Source: a virus. From it: a stretch of DNA of 40,056 bases. The DNA is taken from positions 1 through 40,056 of IMG/VR virus record IMGVR_UViG_3300006030_000046; one strand, given 5' to 3'. The notes under the pieces were generated by a model, which ran no database searches, had not been told where the DNA came from, and was given only the letters and a program-made list of their open reading frames with translations. This document shows, piece by piece, positions 7,429 through 15,028 of the stretch; position 1 is the stretch's first letter, and the number at the start of each line of letters is the position of its first letter. A program made the translations under genes and the position numbers.

Positions 7429-7692
7429 CTATCTCCTTGCGCCAAACTTTGCAAGCCCTCGACTTCCCGTGTACCCGAGAGTCGAAAGGACCATTAACGC
7501 CAATGCGATAAGACGCATATGACGATCACTTTCCACCAAGCCACTGACGTAGAGGGCACAAAGAAAATTCGTTAAAAGAGTGAGCCACCACTCTGTCGTC
7601 TTGTACCCGGGACCAGACCCATTAGAGGAAGACACCTCTGCCTCTAATGCAGTGGAATCTAGAACCTCTGGAGTTTGATTAGACTCTGCCAT
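7429..7692 (-). CDS. Holin-like two-span membrane protein
   Basis: 87 residues from ATG at 7692, with GGAGGG ten bases upstream; a frame to 7719 is also open. A polar N-terminus precedes two hydrophobic spans (WWLTLLTNFLCALYVSGLV, about 33-51, and MRLIALALMVLSTLGYTG, about 57-74) separated by a short polar turn, and the end is basic (RGLAKFGARR). This is the layout of class II holins. It sits between the terminase and a group of exported proteins. Holins are a structural class rather than a sequence family, so the call is tentative. Confidence 0.55.
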   Translation of the reverse strand: MAESNQTPEVLDSTALEAEVSSSNGSGPGYKTTEWWLTLLTNFLCALYVSGLVESDRHMRLIALALMVLSTLGYTGSRGLAKFGARR

Positions 7693-7741
7693 AAACAGCC
7701 AACCCTCCATATACGCCAAAACTTATGTTAGGGATTCCAAG

Positions 7742-9313
7742 TTACTCATCAAACACAACTCCAAGAGACCGACGAACTGGTCCCCCATGAGCCTCCATAA
7801 TTTCCAAAAACTCTGCTGGCATCTGTTGTATTTCTTCTTTGGTAAGATCTGTCCCATCCAACACCAACTCGTCTTCGTCCATAAGCCGACGAGTCCCTGA
7901 ATCCAACATGGCCATCGCCCGGGGCAGCATCAAAACAAGAGCCGTCCCAACATCGGCGTGACCCGTTTCGTCCGAAACAGCCTCCAGCCGAAGACCATAA
8001 CTCTTTTCCACAATATTAAATTTTCCAAAGTCAGCCCGAAGCCTCCCCTCTAAATCTTCGTAGCTCTCCAATCGCCGACTGGAAATAAGCGATTTCAATG
8101 TATTCGCCATTTCATTAAGATTCTTACCCGAAAAGTTTACTTGCTCCGTTTGGACCCCCATGCGTGCGAGACGTTGCATCATGAGTTTAGCCTGATGCGG
8201 GTCGTAACAAAGCCTCTCCACCCGAAAATGCCGGCAGAGCTTTAAGCAAGAATTTTCAACATCAAGCAAATCTACTTCCCCCGTCTCGGCTGAGGGTTCC
8301 CACGCTCGAATTAACACCACTCGAATTAACTGGAGTCCATAATGAATTCCAGCGATTACGAAACCCGCATGATCATGGTTGACCCCAACATCTAGACCAG
8401 CAATATACCTCCATTGGGGAATAGGTTTCGTAAGCTCCTTAAGTTCTGGTTTGAATATGGAATCAATGTCACCCTCGTCAAAGGCATCCCCTTTACCACT
8501 AGCCCATTGCCCCCACCAAAGACGCTTATAACGGGAAGGGGGATTCCGTCTTCTAGCGTCTTCTAAACTGGATTTGGAATGCCAAGGGGCTGGCTTATCC
8601 CAAATAAAAGTTCTCCAGTCTGGACTCGCTAAAGCGTTTTTGCGAAGAATTTCTGCTTTAGTCCCACGAAAACCAGCATTGGTCGCCAAAATAACGACTC
8701 CATCTGGCACCCCATCCGCATTATCCAAAAGGTTTTCCACGAACTCCCACTTCGTAACGTGGCTCAATTCGTTGATCACCAAAAGATTAGGAGTTTCCCC
8801 GTGGGAACCCGCCACGTCCGCAGCAATGATATCAATTTCAGCCAAACCTCCCTTATGAATCACTTTATTGGCTTGGAGCTCAACAAACTGATCCAACCAC
8901 GGGTTCTGAAAAAGAATATCAGAAATACGACGTTTGATAATAGCGGCCTGATCCCGATCAGCCGCCCCAACTTGAATATAGAGTGGTTTCTGGGGGAAGC
9001 AAACCAACCAAAGCAATGAGGCTCCAATGTCCCCGTCTTTAGAAGCTTTCTTGGTACGCTCAATCCAAAAACGACGCAAAGGAGGCATTGTGCCATCCCG
9101 AACAGCGTGTAAAGAAGGAGCTAGACTGGCGAAGGTCTCCTGTTGAAAAGGAGCCAAGCAAGACCCCAAAAGACGGGGACCTTGACCAGAAGGAATTTTT
9201 AGACCTTGAATAAAGAGAGTAAAATCACGTGGACAAAAAGCCCGATAGGCTTTTTCCACTTTGATGGATTCTTCTTCCCAGTCTGTAAATTCAGTTTTCT
9301 TTTTTCCTGCCAT
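7742..9313 (-). CDS. terL: Terminase large subunit (packaging ATPase-nuclease)
   Basis: 523 residues, the usual TerL length. ATPase part: a degenerate Walker A at 84-94 (IERTKKASKDG), Walker B plus catalytic Glu at NLLVINELSH (176-185, Glu182), and the coupling motif ILATNAG (208-214). Nuclease part, RNase H fold: GLDVGVNHDHAG (Asp308), YDPHQAK (Asp371) and GHADVGTALVL near residue 470, which together supply the metal-binding acids. The protein pumps phage DNA into proheads and cuts concatemers. A terminator hairpin ends only seven bases before the ATG and no Shine-Dalgarno sequence is visible, so how it is expressed is unclear. The expected small subunit is not next to it; a candidate is at 21235-21975. 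Confidence 0.9.
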   Translation of the reverse strand: MAGKKKTEFTDWEEESIKVEKAYRAFCPRDFTLFIQGLKIPSGQGPRLLGSCLAPFQQETFASLAPSLHAVRDGTMPPLRRFWIERTKKASKDGDIGASLLWLVCFPQKPLYIQVGAADRDQAAIIKRRISDILFQNPWLDQFVELQANKVIHKGGLAEIDIIAADVAGSHGETPNLLVINELSHVTKWEFVENLLDNADGVPDGVVILATNAGFRGTKAEILRKNALASPDWRTFIWDKPAPWHSKSSLEDARRRNPPSRYKRLWWGQWASGKGDAFDEGDIDSIFKPELKELTKPIPQWRYIAGLDVGVNHDHAGFVIAGIHYGLQLIRVVLIRAWEPSAETGEVDLLDVENSCLKLCRHFRVERLCYDPHQAKLMMQRLARMGVQTEQVNFSGKNLNEMANTLKSLISSRRLESYEDLEGRLRADFGKFNIVEKSYGLRLEAVSDETGHADVGTALVLMLPRAMAMLDSGTRRLMDEDELVLDGTDLTKEEIQQMPAEFLEIMEAHGGPVRRSLGVVFDE

Positions 9314-9319
9314 AGAATG

Positions 9320-9350
9320 CTACAAAAAAAGGGACCGGATCTCTCCGGTC
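9320..9350 (-). terminator. Rho-independent terminator before terL
   Basis: On the minus strand GGGACCGGA-GAGA-TCCGGTCCC is a perfect nine-base stem with a four-base loop followed by seven T. It lies 100 bases after the CAP-protein stop and seven bases before the terL ATG. Confidence 0.85.
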
Positions 9351-9450
9351 CCCTCTGACTAGCTGAGGAAACACTACAACTAGTCAACACACAACAACAG
9401 GAAACAACACCCACCTCCTCGGAACCGGACTTTTCCAAATTACCAACGCT

Positions 9451-9987
9451 TTAACGTCGGGACAATCGGACTCTGGAAAACGACCGAACCCGAACCCGTG
9501 TAGAAGAACGGACATTCGAAAATCCAAGACCCCAATCCACCCCACTATGGGCCTGAGCATGAATGCTCACAGCATGTCCCCCACTGTACCCGAAACCCAC
9601 GCAAGGGGCACCGCACAGGAGATTTGCATTGTGACCACCACTCCTGATCCACATCTGAATGGAGCCAACCGGGTCAGAGCCAATCGCCACATTCTCGTTG
9701 ACTCCCCACGAACTATGACGCATTACCCCAGCGGAAGCATTTGCTTCTGCCAAGCGTTGGGCTTGCCGGCAGAGCCCTAGATCCAAAACCTGCCGAACCA
9801 AACCATGCCGCTCCCGATGTTGGCAATGGAGTTCGTACATCGTCTGGATTTCTTGGGTAACGCACTCGCACTTCTCTTTGGGGCATTGGCAAGCCTGTTC
9901 TTGTTTCTTGCAGCCACAAGAAGGTTCCGCGGCTCCCAAGACACTAGCCCAACAAATCCCCATGCCCACCAACAAAGATCGAAACAT
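9451..9987 (-). CDS. Exported CAP/SCP-domain protein
   Basis: 178 residues from ATG at 9987, seven bases after GGAGG; longer starts at 9990 and 10083 are less well placed. Residues 1-20 form a signal peptide (MFRSLLVGMGICWASVLGAA). A Cys/Lys-rich linker follows (CGCKKQEQACQCPKEKCEC). From about residue 70 the CAP (SCP/PR-1) signature appears: AQRLAEANASAGVMRHSS with His91, WGVNENVAIG with Glu98, and WIRSGGHNANLL with His119, the usual metal/active-site set. The C-terminus is basic (Arg/Ser-rich). CAP proteins are exported and some bind lipid, metal or act on cell walls. Their presence in a phage is unusual. The basic end could bind an anionic surface or DNA. Confidence 0.8.
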   Translation of the reverse strand: MFRSLLVGMGICWASVLGAAEPSCGCKKQEQACQCPKEKCECVTQEIQTMYELHCQHRERHGLVRQVLDLGLCRQAQRLAEANASAGVMRHSSWGVNENVAIGSDPVGSIQMWIRSGGHNANLLCGAPCVGFGYSGGHAVSIHAQAHSGVDWGLGFSNVRSSTRVRVRSFSRVRLSRR

Positions 9988-10012
9988 CATCCATCCTCCA
10001 AAAAGTAACGTC

Positions 10013-10207
10013 CTAATCGGTAGACTCACACGACGAGCCCAACCGGAACAACACAAAAAACAAGAAGAAGCTAAGCGCCCCAAGAGAGATCAAAAGGTAA
10101 CCAGCCAACAAGTAATCCTGTTCCACTGCACTGTCACGAACCACAAGACCGCCATAATAGGCATGGGTAAGAAAAGGACTCGCAAACAACACTTTCCAAA
10201 ATCTCAT
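10013..10207 (-). CDS. Small membrane protein
   Basis: 64 residues from ATG at 10207, eight bases after GGAGG. Two hydrophobic stretches are visible: VLFASPFLTHAYYGGLVV near the N-terminus and YLLISLGALSFFLFFVLF (about 37-54). It precedes the CAP-protein gene by 25 bases. A role in lysis or envelope change is possible from location, but the family is unknown. Confidence 0.6.
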   Translation of the reverse strand: MRFWKVLFASPFLTHAYYGGLVVRDSAVEQDYLLAGYLLISLGALSFFLFFVLFRLGSSCESTD

Positions 10208-10223
10208 CACTAAAACCTCCATG

Positions 10224-10269
10224 AAAAATTCTTTGGACGGCTAGTGGGGCTTCCCAACCGTCCAAAGAA
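10224..10269 (-). terminator. Rho-independent terminator
   Basis: TTCTTTGGACGG (10258-10269) pairs with CCGTCCAAAGAA (10229-10240), a perfect 12-base stem around a 17-base loop, followed by TTTTT on the minus strand. It ends 17 bases before the 10207 start codon. Confidence 0.8.
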
Positions 10270-10336
10270 AGCCAAATGTGGAATTGTCGATTCTATTTCT
10301 GTGTGTAACCTCCCAGCTGTGCGTCTATTGGATGAG

Positions 10337-10365
10337 ATAGTAATTGCCCCAGCGTAGACAACCAA
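10337..10365 (-). promoter_or_regulatory. Weak sigma70-like promoter candidate
   Basis: TTGGTT (10360-10365) and TACTAT (10337-10342) are 17 bases apart on the minus strand. The match is only partial. If used, transcripts would meet the terminator at 10224-10269 after about 60 bases, giving a short leader or small RNA. Confidence 0.2.
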
Positions 10366-10398
10366 TGGCCCTACGCAAGCCACGAGTCTTCCAAGCTC

Positions 10399-10632
10399 TT
10401 ACGATGTGGGCGATGGAGCCTCGCAAAAATGACCACCCGTTGGTCTTGGGTTACCCGGAACCACGTACAGAATACTCGTCCCCACAGTAATCGGTCGGCC
10501 TTCTTTGTCAAAAACCGCCAGATTAACGCAAGTATCGCTCCAAACGCAGACCACCAACCCAAGCAGAGCCGAATGGGGCTCCGGCTTCCCCGGCGGATAA
10601 TAGTGAACAGTTTGACCAAGAAATGGTTTCAC
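10399..10632 (-). CDS. Conserved-type small phage protein
   Basis: 77 residues from GTG at 10632, with AAGGAAA five bases upstream. The sequence GQTVHYYPPG, then VCVWSDTCVNLAVFDKEG, then TSILYVVPG and a GG-x-FCE ending (GGHFCEAPSPTS) has the pattern of a short beta-rich protein that I recognise as recurring in tailed-phage genomes without known function. It is flanked by two terminators and so may be a single-gene transcript. Confidence 0.7.
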   Translation of the reverse strand: MKPFLGQTVHYYPPGKPEPHSALLGLVVCVWSDTCVNLAVFDKEGRPITVGTSILYVVPGNPRPTGGHFCEAPSPTS

Positions 10633-10667
10633 TTTTGTTTCCTTAAACGATCAAAAGGAATTGGTGT

Positions 10668-10705
10668 AAACAGAGAAAGCCTGGAGGAGCGACCTCCAGG
10701 CTTTC
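10668..10705 (-). terminator. Rho-independent terminator
   Basis: GAAAGCCTGGAGG (10693-10705 read on the minus strand) pairs perfectly over 13 bases with CCTCCAGGCTTTC (10675-10687) around a five-base loop; a weak T tract, TCTGTTT, follows. It lies 26 bases after the stop at 10731. Confidence 0.7.
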
Positions 10706-10730
10706 TTGCGTTCTTCAAAGCGTCCCAAAG

Positions 10731-10967
10731 CTATGTCGACCTTAACCTGGAACCACCCCTAAGAACTTGGCAGTGTACGTGAGAAGCCATTTTTGCTCCC
10801 CACGAACTGCTGCCGGCCGCGCCGACGACGTTCACTGGCAAATAATATGGAGAGGGGAAACGATTTGGCTGGTTTTCATAATTAACCTCCTTTCTGCTAC
10901 TTCTACCTTGGGTTTGAGAAAAGGCACCCTTTTTTTCAGGGCGAGATTTAGGATCACCCCCTTTCAA
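10731..10967 (-). CDS. Small protein, start uncertain, possible frameshift
   Basis: 78 residues from TTG at 10967, a poor start with no ribosome site. A strong AAGGAG-ATG signal 26 bases upstream opens a different frame that stops after seven codons (MPQLNLR). One added base would join this start to the long frame as a natural N-terminus (MPQL...LKGGDPKSRPEKKG). A second strong signal, AGGAGG, precedes a 15-codon frame at 10832-10879. The sequence is polar and Ser/Gly/Lys-rich, ending KMASHVHCQVLRGGSRLRST. Function unknown; whether the gene is intact is unclear. Confidence 0.4.
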   Translation of the reverse strand: MKGGDPKSRPEKKGAFSQTQGRSSRKEVNYENQPNRFPSPYYLPVNVVGAAGSSSWGAKMASHVHCQVLRGGSRLRST

Positions 10968-11042
10968 CGCAAGTTGAGCTGAGGCATCTTAAACTCCTTT
11001 GGCCTTATGCTAACACATTCGGACCTGAGTTGCAAAACAAAC

Positions 11043-11435
11043 TCACCCCACCAACCGATGAATCATTTGATTCCGAACCGGGTTGAAACTCAAATCAATT
11101 TCCCAAACGTCGGAGCCGTCCTGGACTTCACGCATGGGACCCACTGCCTGAATACGTGTTCCGTCCAAGGACTCCAAACAATTGGGGGAGCTCACGTACA
11201 TATCGGCCAGCCAAGAAGGGCGACAACCAATTCCGTTGAGGTATTGCATTAACTCGTTACAGACCACCACTGTATTGCGCCAAGAATCATTAGAATTGGC
11301 GCCAACAGGACCTTCCACTACGTACCAGGGGGAAGTGCCAAATCGCCCGGAGACTTTAATTCCCAAACGATCTCCTGGCAAAGACACCACCTTCCAAACT
11401 GGAACGGATACCTCAGACTTGAGTTGCCCACCCAT
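11043..11435 (-). CDS. Unknown phage protein
   Basis: 130 residues from ATG at 11435; AGGAGG six bases upstream rejects the longer frame to 11693. Predicted mainly beta (VPVWKVVSLPGDRLGIKVSG, then WYVVEGPVG) with a Cys/Trp-containing centre (CRPSWLADMYVSSPNCLES). No membrane span or catalytic motif. It may be a minor structural or regulatory protein. Confidence 0.65.
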   Translation of the reverse strand: MGGQLKSEVSVPVWKVVSLPGDRLGIKVSGRFGTSPWYVVEGPVGANSNDSWRNTVVVCNELMQYLNGIGCRPSWLADMYVSSPNCLESLDGTRIQAVGPMREVQDGSDVWEIDLSFNPVRNQMIHRLVG

Positions 11436-11518
11436 AATCCACCTCCTAATCACCTTTCGAAAAAGAAAGGAAGACAGGAGTAAGTATATCACAAGTTCCA
11501 AACAAAACAAGGAGACCA

Positions 11519-11794
11519 CTACAAAATAGCGGTGAGAGTTTTCCCATGATCCACCCGCAATGGAGTACCACAACCAGGACATTTGACTCCTCCATTCTTT
11601 TTCGTGACTTCCAAGTAATTGCCGCAGGCTGGACAATGTCCGGAAGTGCGGTAAGAAATGGCTATGGTCACCAACAACAAAGTCAAGATCCAAAGAGGTG
11701 GAAACAAGAAACCCACAAGACCAGTCAACATAGCCAAAAACAGACTAAACAGTCTTGTAAAGAATCCCATACGTCGCAAAGGGGTTCGTAACAT
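11519..11794 (-). CDS. Membrane protein with cytoplasmic zinc ribbon
   Basis: 91 residues. Two hydrophobic spans (FTRLFSLFLAMLTGLVGFLF and LWILTLLLVTIAIS, residues about 12-48) lead into a zinc ribbon, CPACGNYLEV then KCPGCGTPL, spaced as CxxC-x16-CxxC. The ribbon probably holds one zinc and faces the cytoplasm. The family is not recognised. It is one of several zinc-ribbon miniproteins in this region. Confidence 0.7.
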   Translation of the reverse strand: MLRTPLRRMGFFTRLFSLFLAMLTGLVGFLFPPLWILTLLLVTIAISYRTSGHCPACGNYLEVTKKNGGVKCPGCGTPLRVDHGKTLTAIL

Positions 11795-11806
11795 GGCAAC
11801 ACTTCC

Positions 11807-12622
11807 CTATCCAAAGCGGGAGTTATCGCCCATCATTGGAGGGGCGAGGCGTGAAGAAATCGACTGCTGGTACCGTTCCAACGTATAGTAACCAAAAAGC
11901 TCAGAAAGCCCCAACATACCTTTCGTGTTAATCACACTATTGGGGTCCGACGGATCTTCAGACGAAGGCATGGCCTTGAGTATATGCCCAGTTTCATCAC
12001 CCATTTCACCATCCGCGTAAAATTGGAACGGAGTGGGGCTCACAAACGTACCATCAAAAACTTCCGTAATCACAGGCACTCGGCTCATAGGGTCTGGAAG
12101 CGCCAAGTTATTCCAACAGGCTGACTCCACAAGCAGAGTGGGGATCATTGCAATGTCGCCTCCTGTTTTTTCTTCAATGGCCCCAAACTGAGTGGCCACG
12201 AAAATCATGGGACAGTAACCCATTTTTACGAGGTGTTTCGCCAGCCGAATCATGGTCAGGGTGGACTGTTCTGCCGTGTCAAAGTTAATGTCCACACCAT
12301 CTGCGTCTTCATGGTCTGGAGCCAGCGGGAAAAATGTGATCACCCGCATATCAAATCGACGCCACTTTTCCACGCCAAGGGCCTTGTGCTCAGGACAAGA
12401 AGGAACGACTTCTTTTGCATACAACTCCTCCACAGTAAGGAGTGGAACACACCCCACAGAAAGGATATTGAGTGGGGAGGAAGAGCCTTTGTCGTGGAGC
12501 TCCTTTAAGAATGCAACCGTTTTTTGGACCATCCGTTGTCGAAATTGCTGGAGCTGCTGAGTCACAACTTGATCAATGGAAAGATTCGACCATTGGCTGG
12601 TGTCTTTTGGCAGTTCGCTCAT
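11807..12622 (-). CDS. Unknown 271-residue protein
   Basis: Soluble, with a helical N-terminus (VVTQQLQQFRQRMVQKTVAFLKEL), then VLTVEEL-like and TFFPLAPDHEDADGVDINFD, and an alternating alpha/beta middle containing RLAKHLVKMGYCPMIFVATQF. The pattern of a hydrophobic strand after a helix recalls small regulatory or accessory proteins, but no catalytic motif is visible. It precedes no obvious operon partner and lies directly after thyA. Function unknown. Confidence 0.65.
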   Translation of the reverse strand: MSELPKDTSQWSNLSIDQVVTQQLQQFRQRMVQKTVAFLKELHDKGSSSPLNILSVGCVPLLTVEELYAKEVVPSCPEHKALGVEKWRRFDMRVITFFPLAPDHEDADGVDINFDTAEQSTLTMIRLAKHLVKMGYCPMIFVATQFGAIEEKTGGDIAMIPTLLVESACWNNLALPDPMSRVPVITEVFDGTFVSPTPFQFYADGEMGDETGHILKAMPSSEDPSDPNSVINTKGMLGLSELFGYYTLERYQQSISSRLAPPMMGDNSRFG

Positions 12623-12692
12623 TTCTTATCCTCCTTCTTTTCTTGGTGGCCTAACCTAACTCACAACCATGTTCGGAACTGGCCCGCGAAAC

Positions 12693-13484
12693 TTAAACAG
12701 AAATTGGCGCCTGAATAAAGGGATAGGGATCGTAATCAAAAAACTCAATATCCGAAAACTGAAAATCAAAAATGGATTCCCGGTTCTTTAGCTTTAAGAC
12801 AGGCAGAGGTTTTGGAGTTCTCTCCAATTGCTTCCAAGCCTGAGCCAAATGATTACAGTAGAGATGAATATTCCCAAAAGCAAACCGCAGCCGAGCCGGG
12901 GCCAATCCGCAGACCTTGGCGATCATGTGCGTGAGCAGAGCGTAAGAGGCGATATTAAACGGAACCCCAAGAAAAACGTCGGCACTCCGCTGATACACTT
13001 GGCAAGACAAGTCGCCATCGTACACGTCAAACTGGAATAAGAGATGGCAGGGTGGCAAATGCATCTGTTCCAACTGGCCCACGTTCCAAGCACTTACCAC
13101 GAGCCGGCGACTGTTGGGGTCCTCCTTAATTCGCTTTATGACGTCTGCTATCTGGTCAATGTACTTCCCCTCGAGCGTTGGCCAACTTCGCCATTGGACC
13201 CCGTAAACAGGACCTAGCTCGCCATCGCTATCTGCCCATTGGTCCCAAATCCGAACCCCGTTTTCTTGGAGGTAAGCGATATTGGAGCTCCCTTGCAAAA
13301 ACCACAAGAGCTCGTGAACTATTGCCGGGATGATCATTTTCTTAGTGGTTAAGAGTGGAAAGCCTTCCCGCAAATCAATATCTAATGCCTCCCCAAATAA
13401 CCGAAGAGCCCCTGTCCCAGTTCGGTCCATTTGGTAGCAGCCCTGAGTCGTTACCTTATACAGCAAATCCAAGTAAGAACGCAT
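12693..13484 (-). CDS. thyA: Thymidylate synthase
   Basis: 263 residues, the family's standard length. The enzyme methylates dUMP to dTMP with methylene-tetrahydrofolate. Visible markers, numbered as in E. coli ThyA, are the active Cys146 in LPPCHLLFQF, Arg-containing SRRLVVSAWN, QRSADVFLGVPFN with Asn177, and HLYCNH near the end. Asn177 is the residue that favours dUMP; an Asp there would suggest a dCMP hydroxymethylase, so normal thymine is predicted. The gene raises dTTP supply during replication and fits with the MazG-like and DUF1599 genes upstream. ATG at 13484 starts the family N-terminus. Confidence 0.95.
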   Translation of the reverse strand: MRSYLDLLYKVTTQGCYQMDRTGTGALRLFGEALDIDLREGFPLLTTKKMIIPAIVHELLWFLQGSSNIAYLQENGVRIWDQWADSDGELGPVYGVQWRSWPTLEGKYIDQIADVIKRIKEDPNSRRLVVSAWNVGQLEQMHLPPCHLLFQFDVYDGDLSCQVYQRSADVFLGVPFNIASYALLTHMIAKVCGLAPARLRFAFGNIHLYCNHLAQAWKQLERTPKPLPVLKLKNRESIFDFQFSDIEFFDYDPYPFIQAPISV

Positions 13485-13489
13485 TTATT

Positions 13490-13786
13490 TTACTCCGAAA
13501 AATGAATACAGTGTTTTCGCTCACAACGAGCGTGAAAATGATTGTTTTCTGGGGAGAAGACAAACCGCAATACTTGCCCACAAAGGGGACAGGACATCTC
13601 CCCATGTTTTAGCTTCCGAAGAGTGGCTATTTCTTTCGCCACGGCGAACCCCAACACCAGGACCTCCACTAAGAGGTCTTGAACTTTCTTTTCTACCTTA
13701 GTAGTCACTCTTCTTAATCCTGGCATGGGAGTAATCTGATACCTATGTGGAATTGATTTTGGGTCGTCCGGCACACCCAACCTCAC
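13490..13786 (-). CDS. Zinc-finger miniprotein
   Basis: 98 residues from GTG at 13786, overlapping the previous stop as GTGA. The N-terminal half is a helix (VEKKVQDLLVEVLVLGFAVAKEIATLRKL); the C-terminus holds CPLCGQ...HFHARCERKHC, a Cys/His cluster likely to bind zinc. It may be a nucleic-acid or protein adapter. An alternative ATG at 13726 lacks a ribosome site. It ends five bases before thyA starts. Confidence 0.65.
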   Translation of the reverse strand: MRLGVPDDPKSIPHRYQITPMPGLRRVTTKVEKKVQDLLVEVLVLGFAVAKEIATLRKLKHGEMSCPLCGQVLRFVFSPENNHFHARCERKHCIHFSE

Positions 13787-14220
13787 CTAGAAAAATGTTC
13801 TGGGTAGAGCCGGCGATTAACGTCAATGGACAACCAGCTCGTCACGTAAAATTCCACACCGGAGGTGAAACGGTGAGAAAACTCCTTAAGGTCCAGAACA
13901 GGGGTAAACCGCTCCCGTGAGACGTTGCGGTCGTACTCGTGCTCTGCGGGGTCCTGGCCCCAGTACACAAGGCTAGAATAATCGTGGCCCGCCCAATTGG
14001 AAATGCACCACTCCCTCCCTTGGTAGAGAACACGGCTGCCGAGCTGAACCCGCCACAAAGAGTTCCAGCCAACACGAAACGCTTTGCAACAGTAAACAAA
14101 GGTCCAGAAAAAACGAAGGAGCCTCAATTTCCAAGGCTCCTCCAAATTTCTAGCGTTCTCCCATTGGATAATTGGAATGTTTTTGAGCACCCACCAAAAC
14201 CGACTCCATATCAACCACAT
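13783..14220 (-). CDS. Unknown aromatic-rich protein
   Basis: 145 residues, unusually rich in Trp and Arg (MWLIWSRFWWVLKNIPIIQW). The middle, LGSRVLYQGREWCISNWAGH then SLVYWG, looks like a small beta barrel of the SH3 or KOW type that phages use in short regulatory proteins. The end has FYVTSWLSIDVNRRLYPEHF. The N-terminal aromatic stretch could associate with membrane. Function unknown. Confidence 0.6.
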   Translation of the reverse strand: MWLIWSRFWWVLKNIPIIQWENARNLEEPWKLRLLRFFWTFVYCCKAFRVGWNSLWRVQLGSRVLYQGREWCISNWAGHDYSSLVYWGQDPAEHEYDRNVSRERFTPVLDLKEFSHRFTSGVEFYVTSWLSIDVNRRLYPEHFSR

Positions 14221-14222
14221 CG

Positions 14223-14471
14223 TTAAATCCCATCCCCAAAGAGTCCTTGCATTCTAACTGCCCGAACCTCCCGATAATCCAAAACGTCCCCTGGAGCCCA
14301 CACGATTTTACACGTAGGACAACGCATCTCGTGGTCATACTCATAACCAGCCCTCCACTTCCCATACTTACGGCATAAGGGACAGTAGGTTGCCGGCCAA
14401 CTGGCGTCCTGTTTATGGGCTGGATGAACGTCTTGCCACTGGGTTTCGTCCATAGGGTTATAGGTAGTCAT
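14223..14471 (-). CDS. Zinc-ribbon miniprotein
   Basis: 82 residues from ATG at 14471, inside the 3' end of the previous gene, with GAGG six bases upstream. A four-Cys ribbon is clear: YCPLCRKYGKW then MRCPTCKIVWAPGD (CxxC-x17-CxxC). A basic end follows. It probably binds zinc. Function unknown. Confidence 0.65.
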   Translation of the reverse strand: MTTYNPMDETQWQDVHPAHKQDASWPATYCPLCRKYGKWRAGYEYDHEMRCPTCKIVWAPGDVLDYREVRAVRMQGLFGDGI

Positions 14472-14751
14472 CTTCGTCCTCGTCGTCATCAATCACACTG
14501 GAAGCAAGTCTGTCCAACACAAACGAAATGTTTTGGAGCTGTTCTTCCACTTTTTGAATTTGGTGGATTTGTTGTTTGGTGAGCTGATTCCGCTCTTCCA
14601 ACAACACCTGAGTAACCCGGTTGTTCTCCAAAGTTTCCTCACGTGCCCCCTTGTTCGTGAGTCCAAGCATCCAGCCAAGACTAATCCCAGTAACAATGGC
14701 ACCGAAACTAACTCCAATGCCCCAAATCAAAGCGTCCAACAAAACTGCCAT
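14458..14751 (-). CDS. Membrane-anchored coiled-coil protein
   Basis: 97 residues. An N-terminal hydrophobic span (ALIWGIGVSFGAIVTGISLGW, split here at residues about 7-28) is followed by a charged helix with heptad character (VEEQLQNISFVLDRLAS) and a very acidic end (DDDEDEDDYL). GGAAACAAG precedes the ATG. The layout resembles small phage envelope proteins, such as superinfection or lysis regulators, but no family is recognised. Confidence 0.6.
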   Translation of the reverse strand: MAVLLDALIWGIGVSFGAIVTGISLGWMLGLTNKGAREETLENNRVTQVLLEERNQLTKQQIHQIQKVEEQLQNISFVLDRLASSVIDDDEDEDDYL

Positions 14752-14816
14752 CTTGTTTCCTTTCTAAAAGTTCTGTTCCCACAAACAACACAAATTTCCC
14801 GCCACCAATATCGTAG

Positions 14817-15017
14817 TTAGCTGTCGGCGTCCAAAATAAAAGCCAGAAATTTCCGCCCTTTGTAAGTCACCTCCCGAACAGAAAAATCATCATCAAAAAC
14901 GGGAATAAGCTGCCCTTCCCACTCAAAAAAACAGGGGAGATCCCCGGCCTCCCCTCGCGTCTTTTCCACTTGTTGTTGTAGCTCTTGAACCGTGAGTTGT
15001 TTCGATGACACTGGCAT
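14817..15017 (-). CDS. Small unknown protein
   Basis: 66 residues from ATG at 15017, eight bases after TAGGAG. A helical start (TVQELQQQVEKTRGEAGDLP) is followed by a beta-hairpin-rich end (CFFEWEGQLIPV, VREVTYKGRKFLAFILD). No motif known. Confidence 0.6.
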   Translation of the reverse strand: MPVSSKQLTVQELQQQVEKTRGEAGDLPCFFEWEGQLIPVFDDDFSVREVTYKGRKFLAFILDADS

Positions 15018-15028
15018 TAAAAACACTC

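Noticed and set aside
7164-7454. N-terminal extension of the protease frame to 7454
   Set aside because: It would hide the signal peptide and overlap two genes with good starts; ATG at 7163 is ATGA-coupled.
9199-9438. 79-codon minus-strand frame crossing the terminator before terL
   Set aside because: It runs through the terminator hairpin and into terL in another frame, with low-complexity Ser/Cys composition.
12693-13484. dCMP/dUMP hydroxymethylase instead of thymidylate synthase
   Set aside because: Asn177 and the full ThyA length and motifs favour dUMP methylation.
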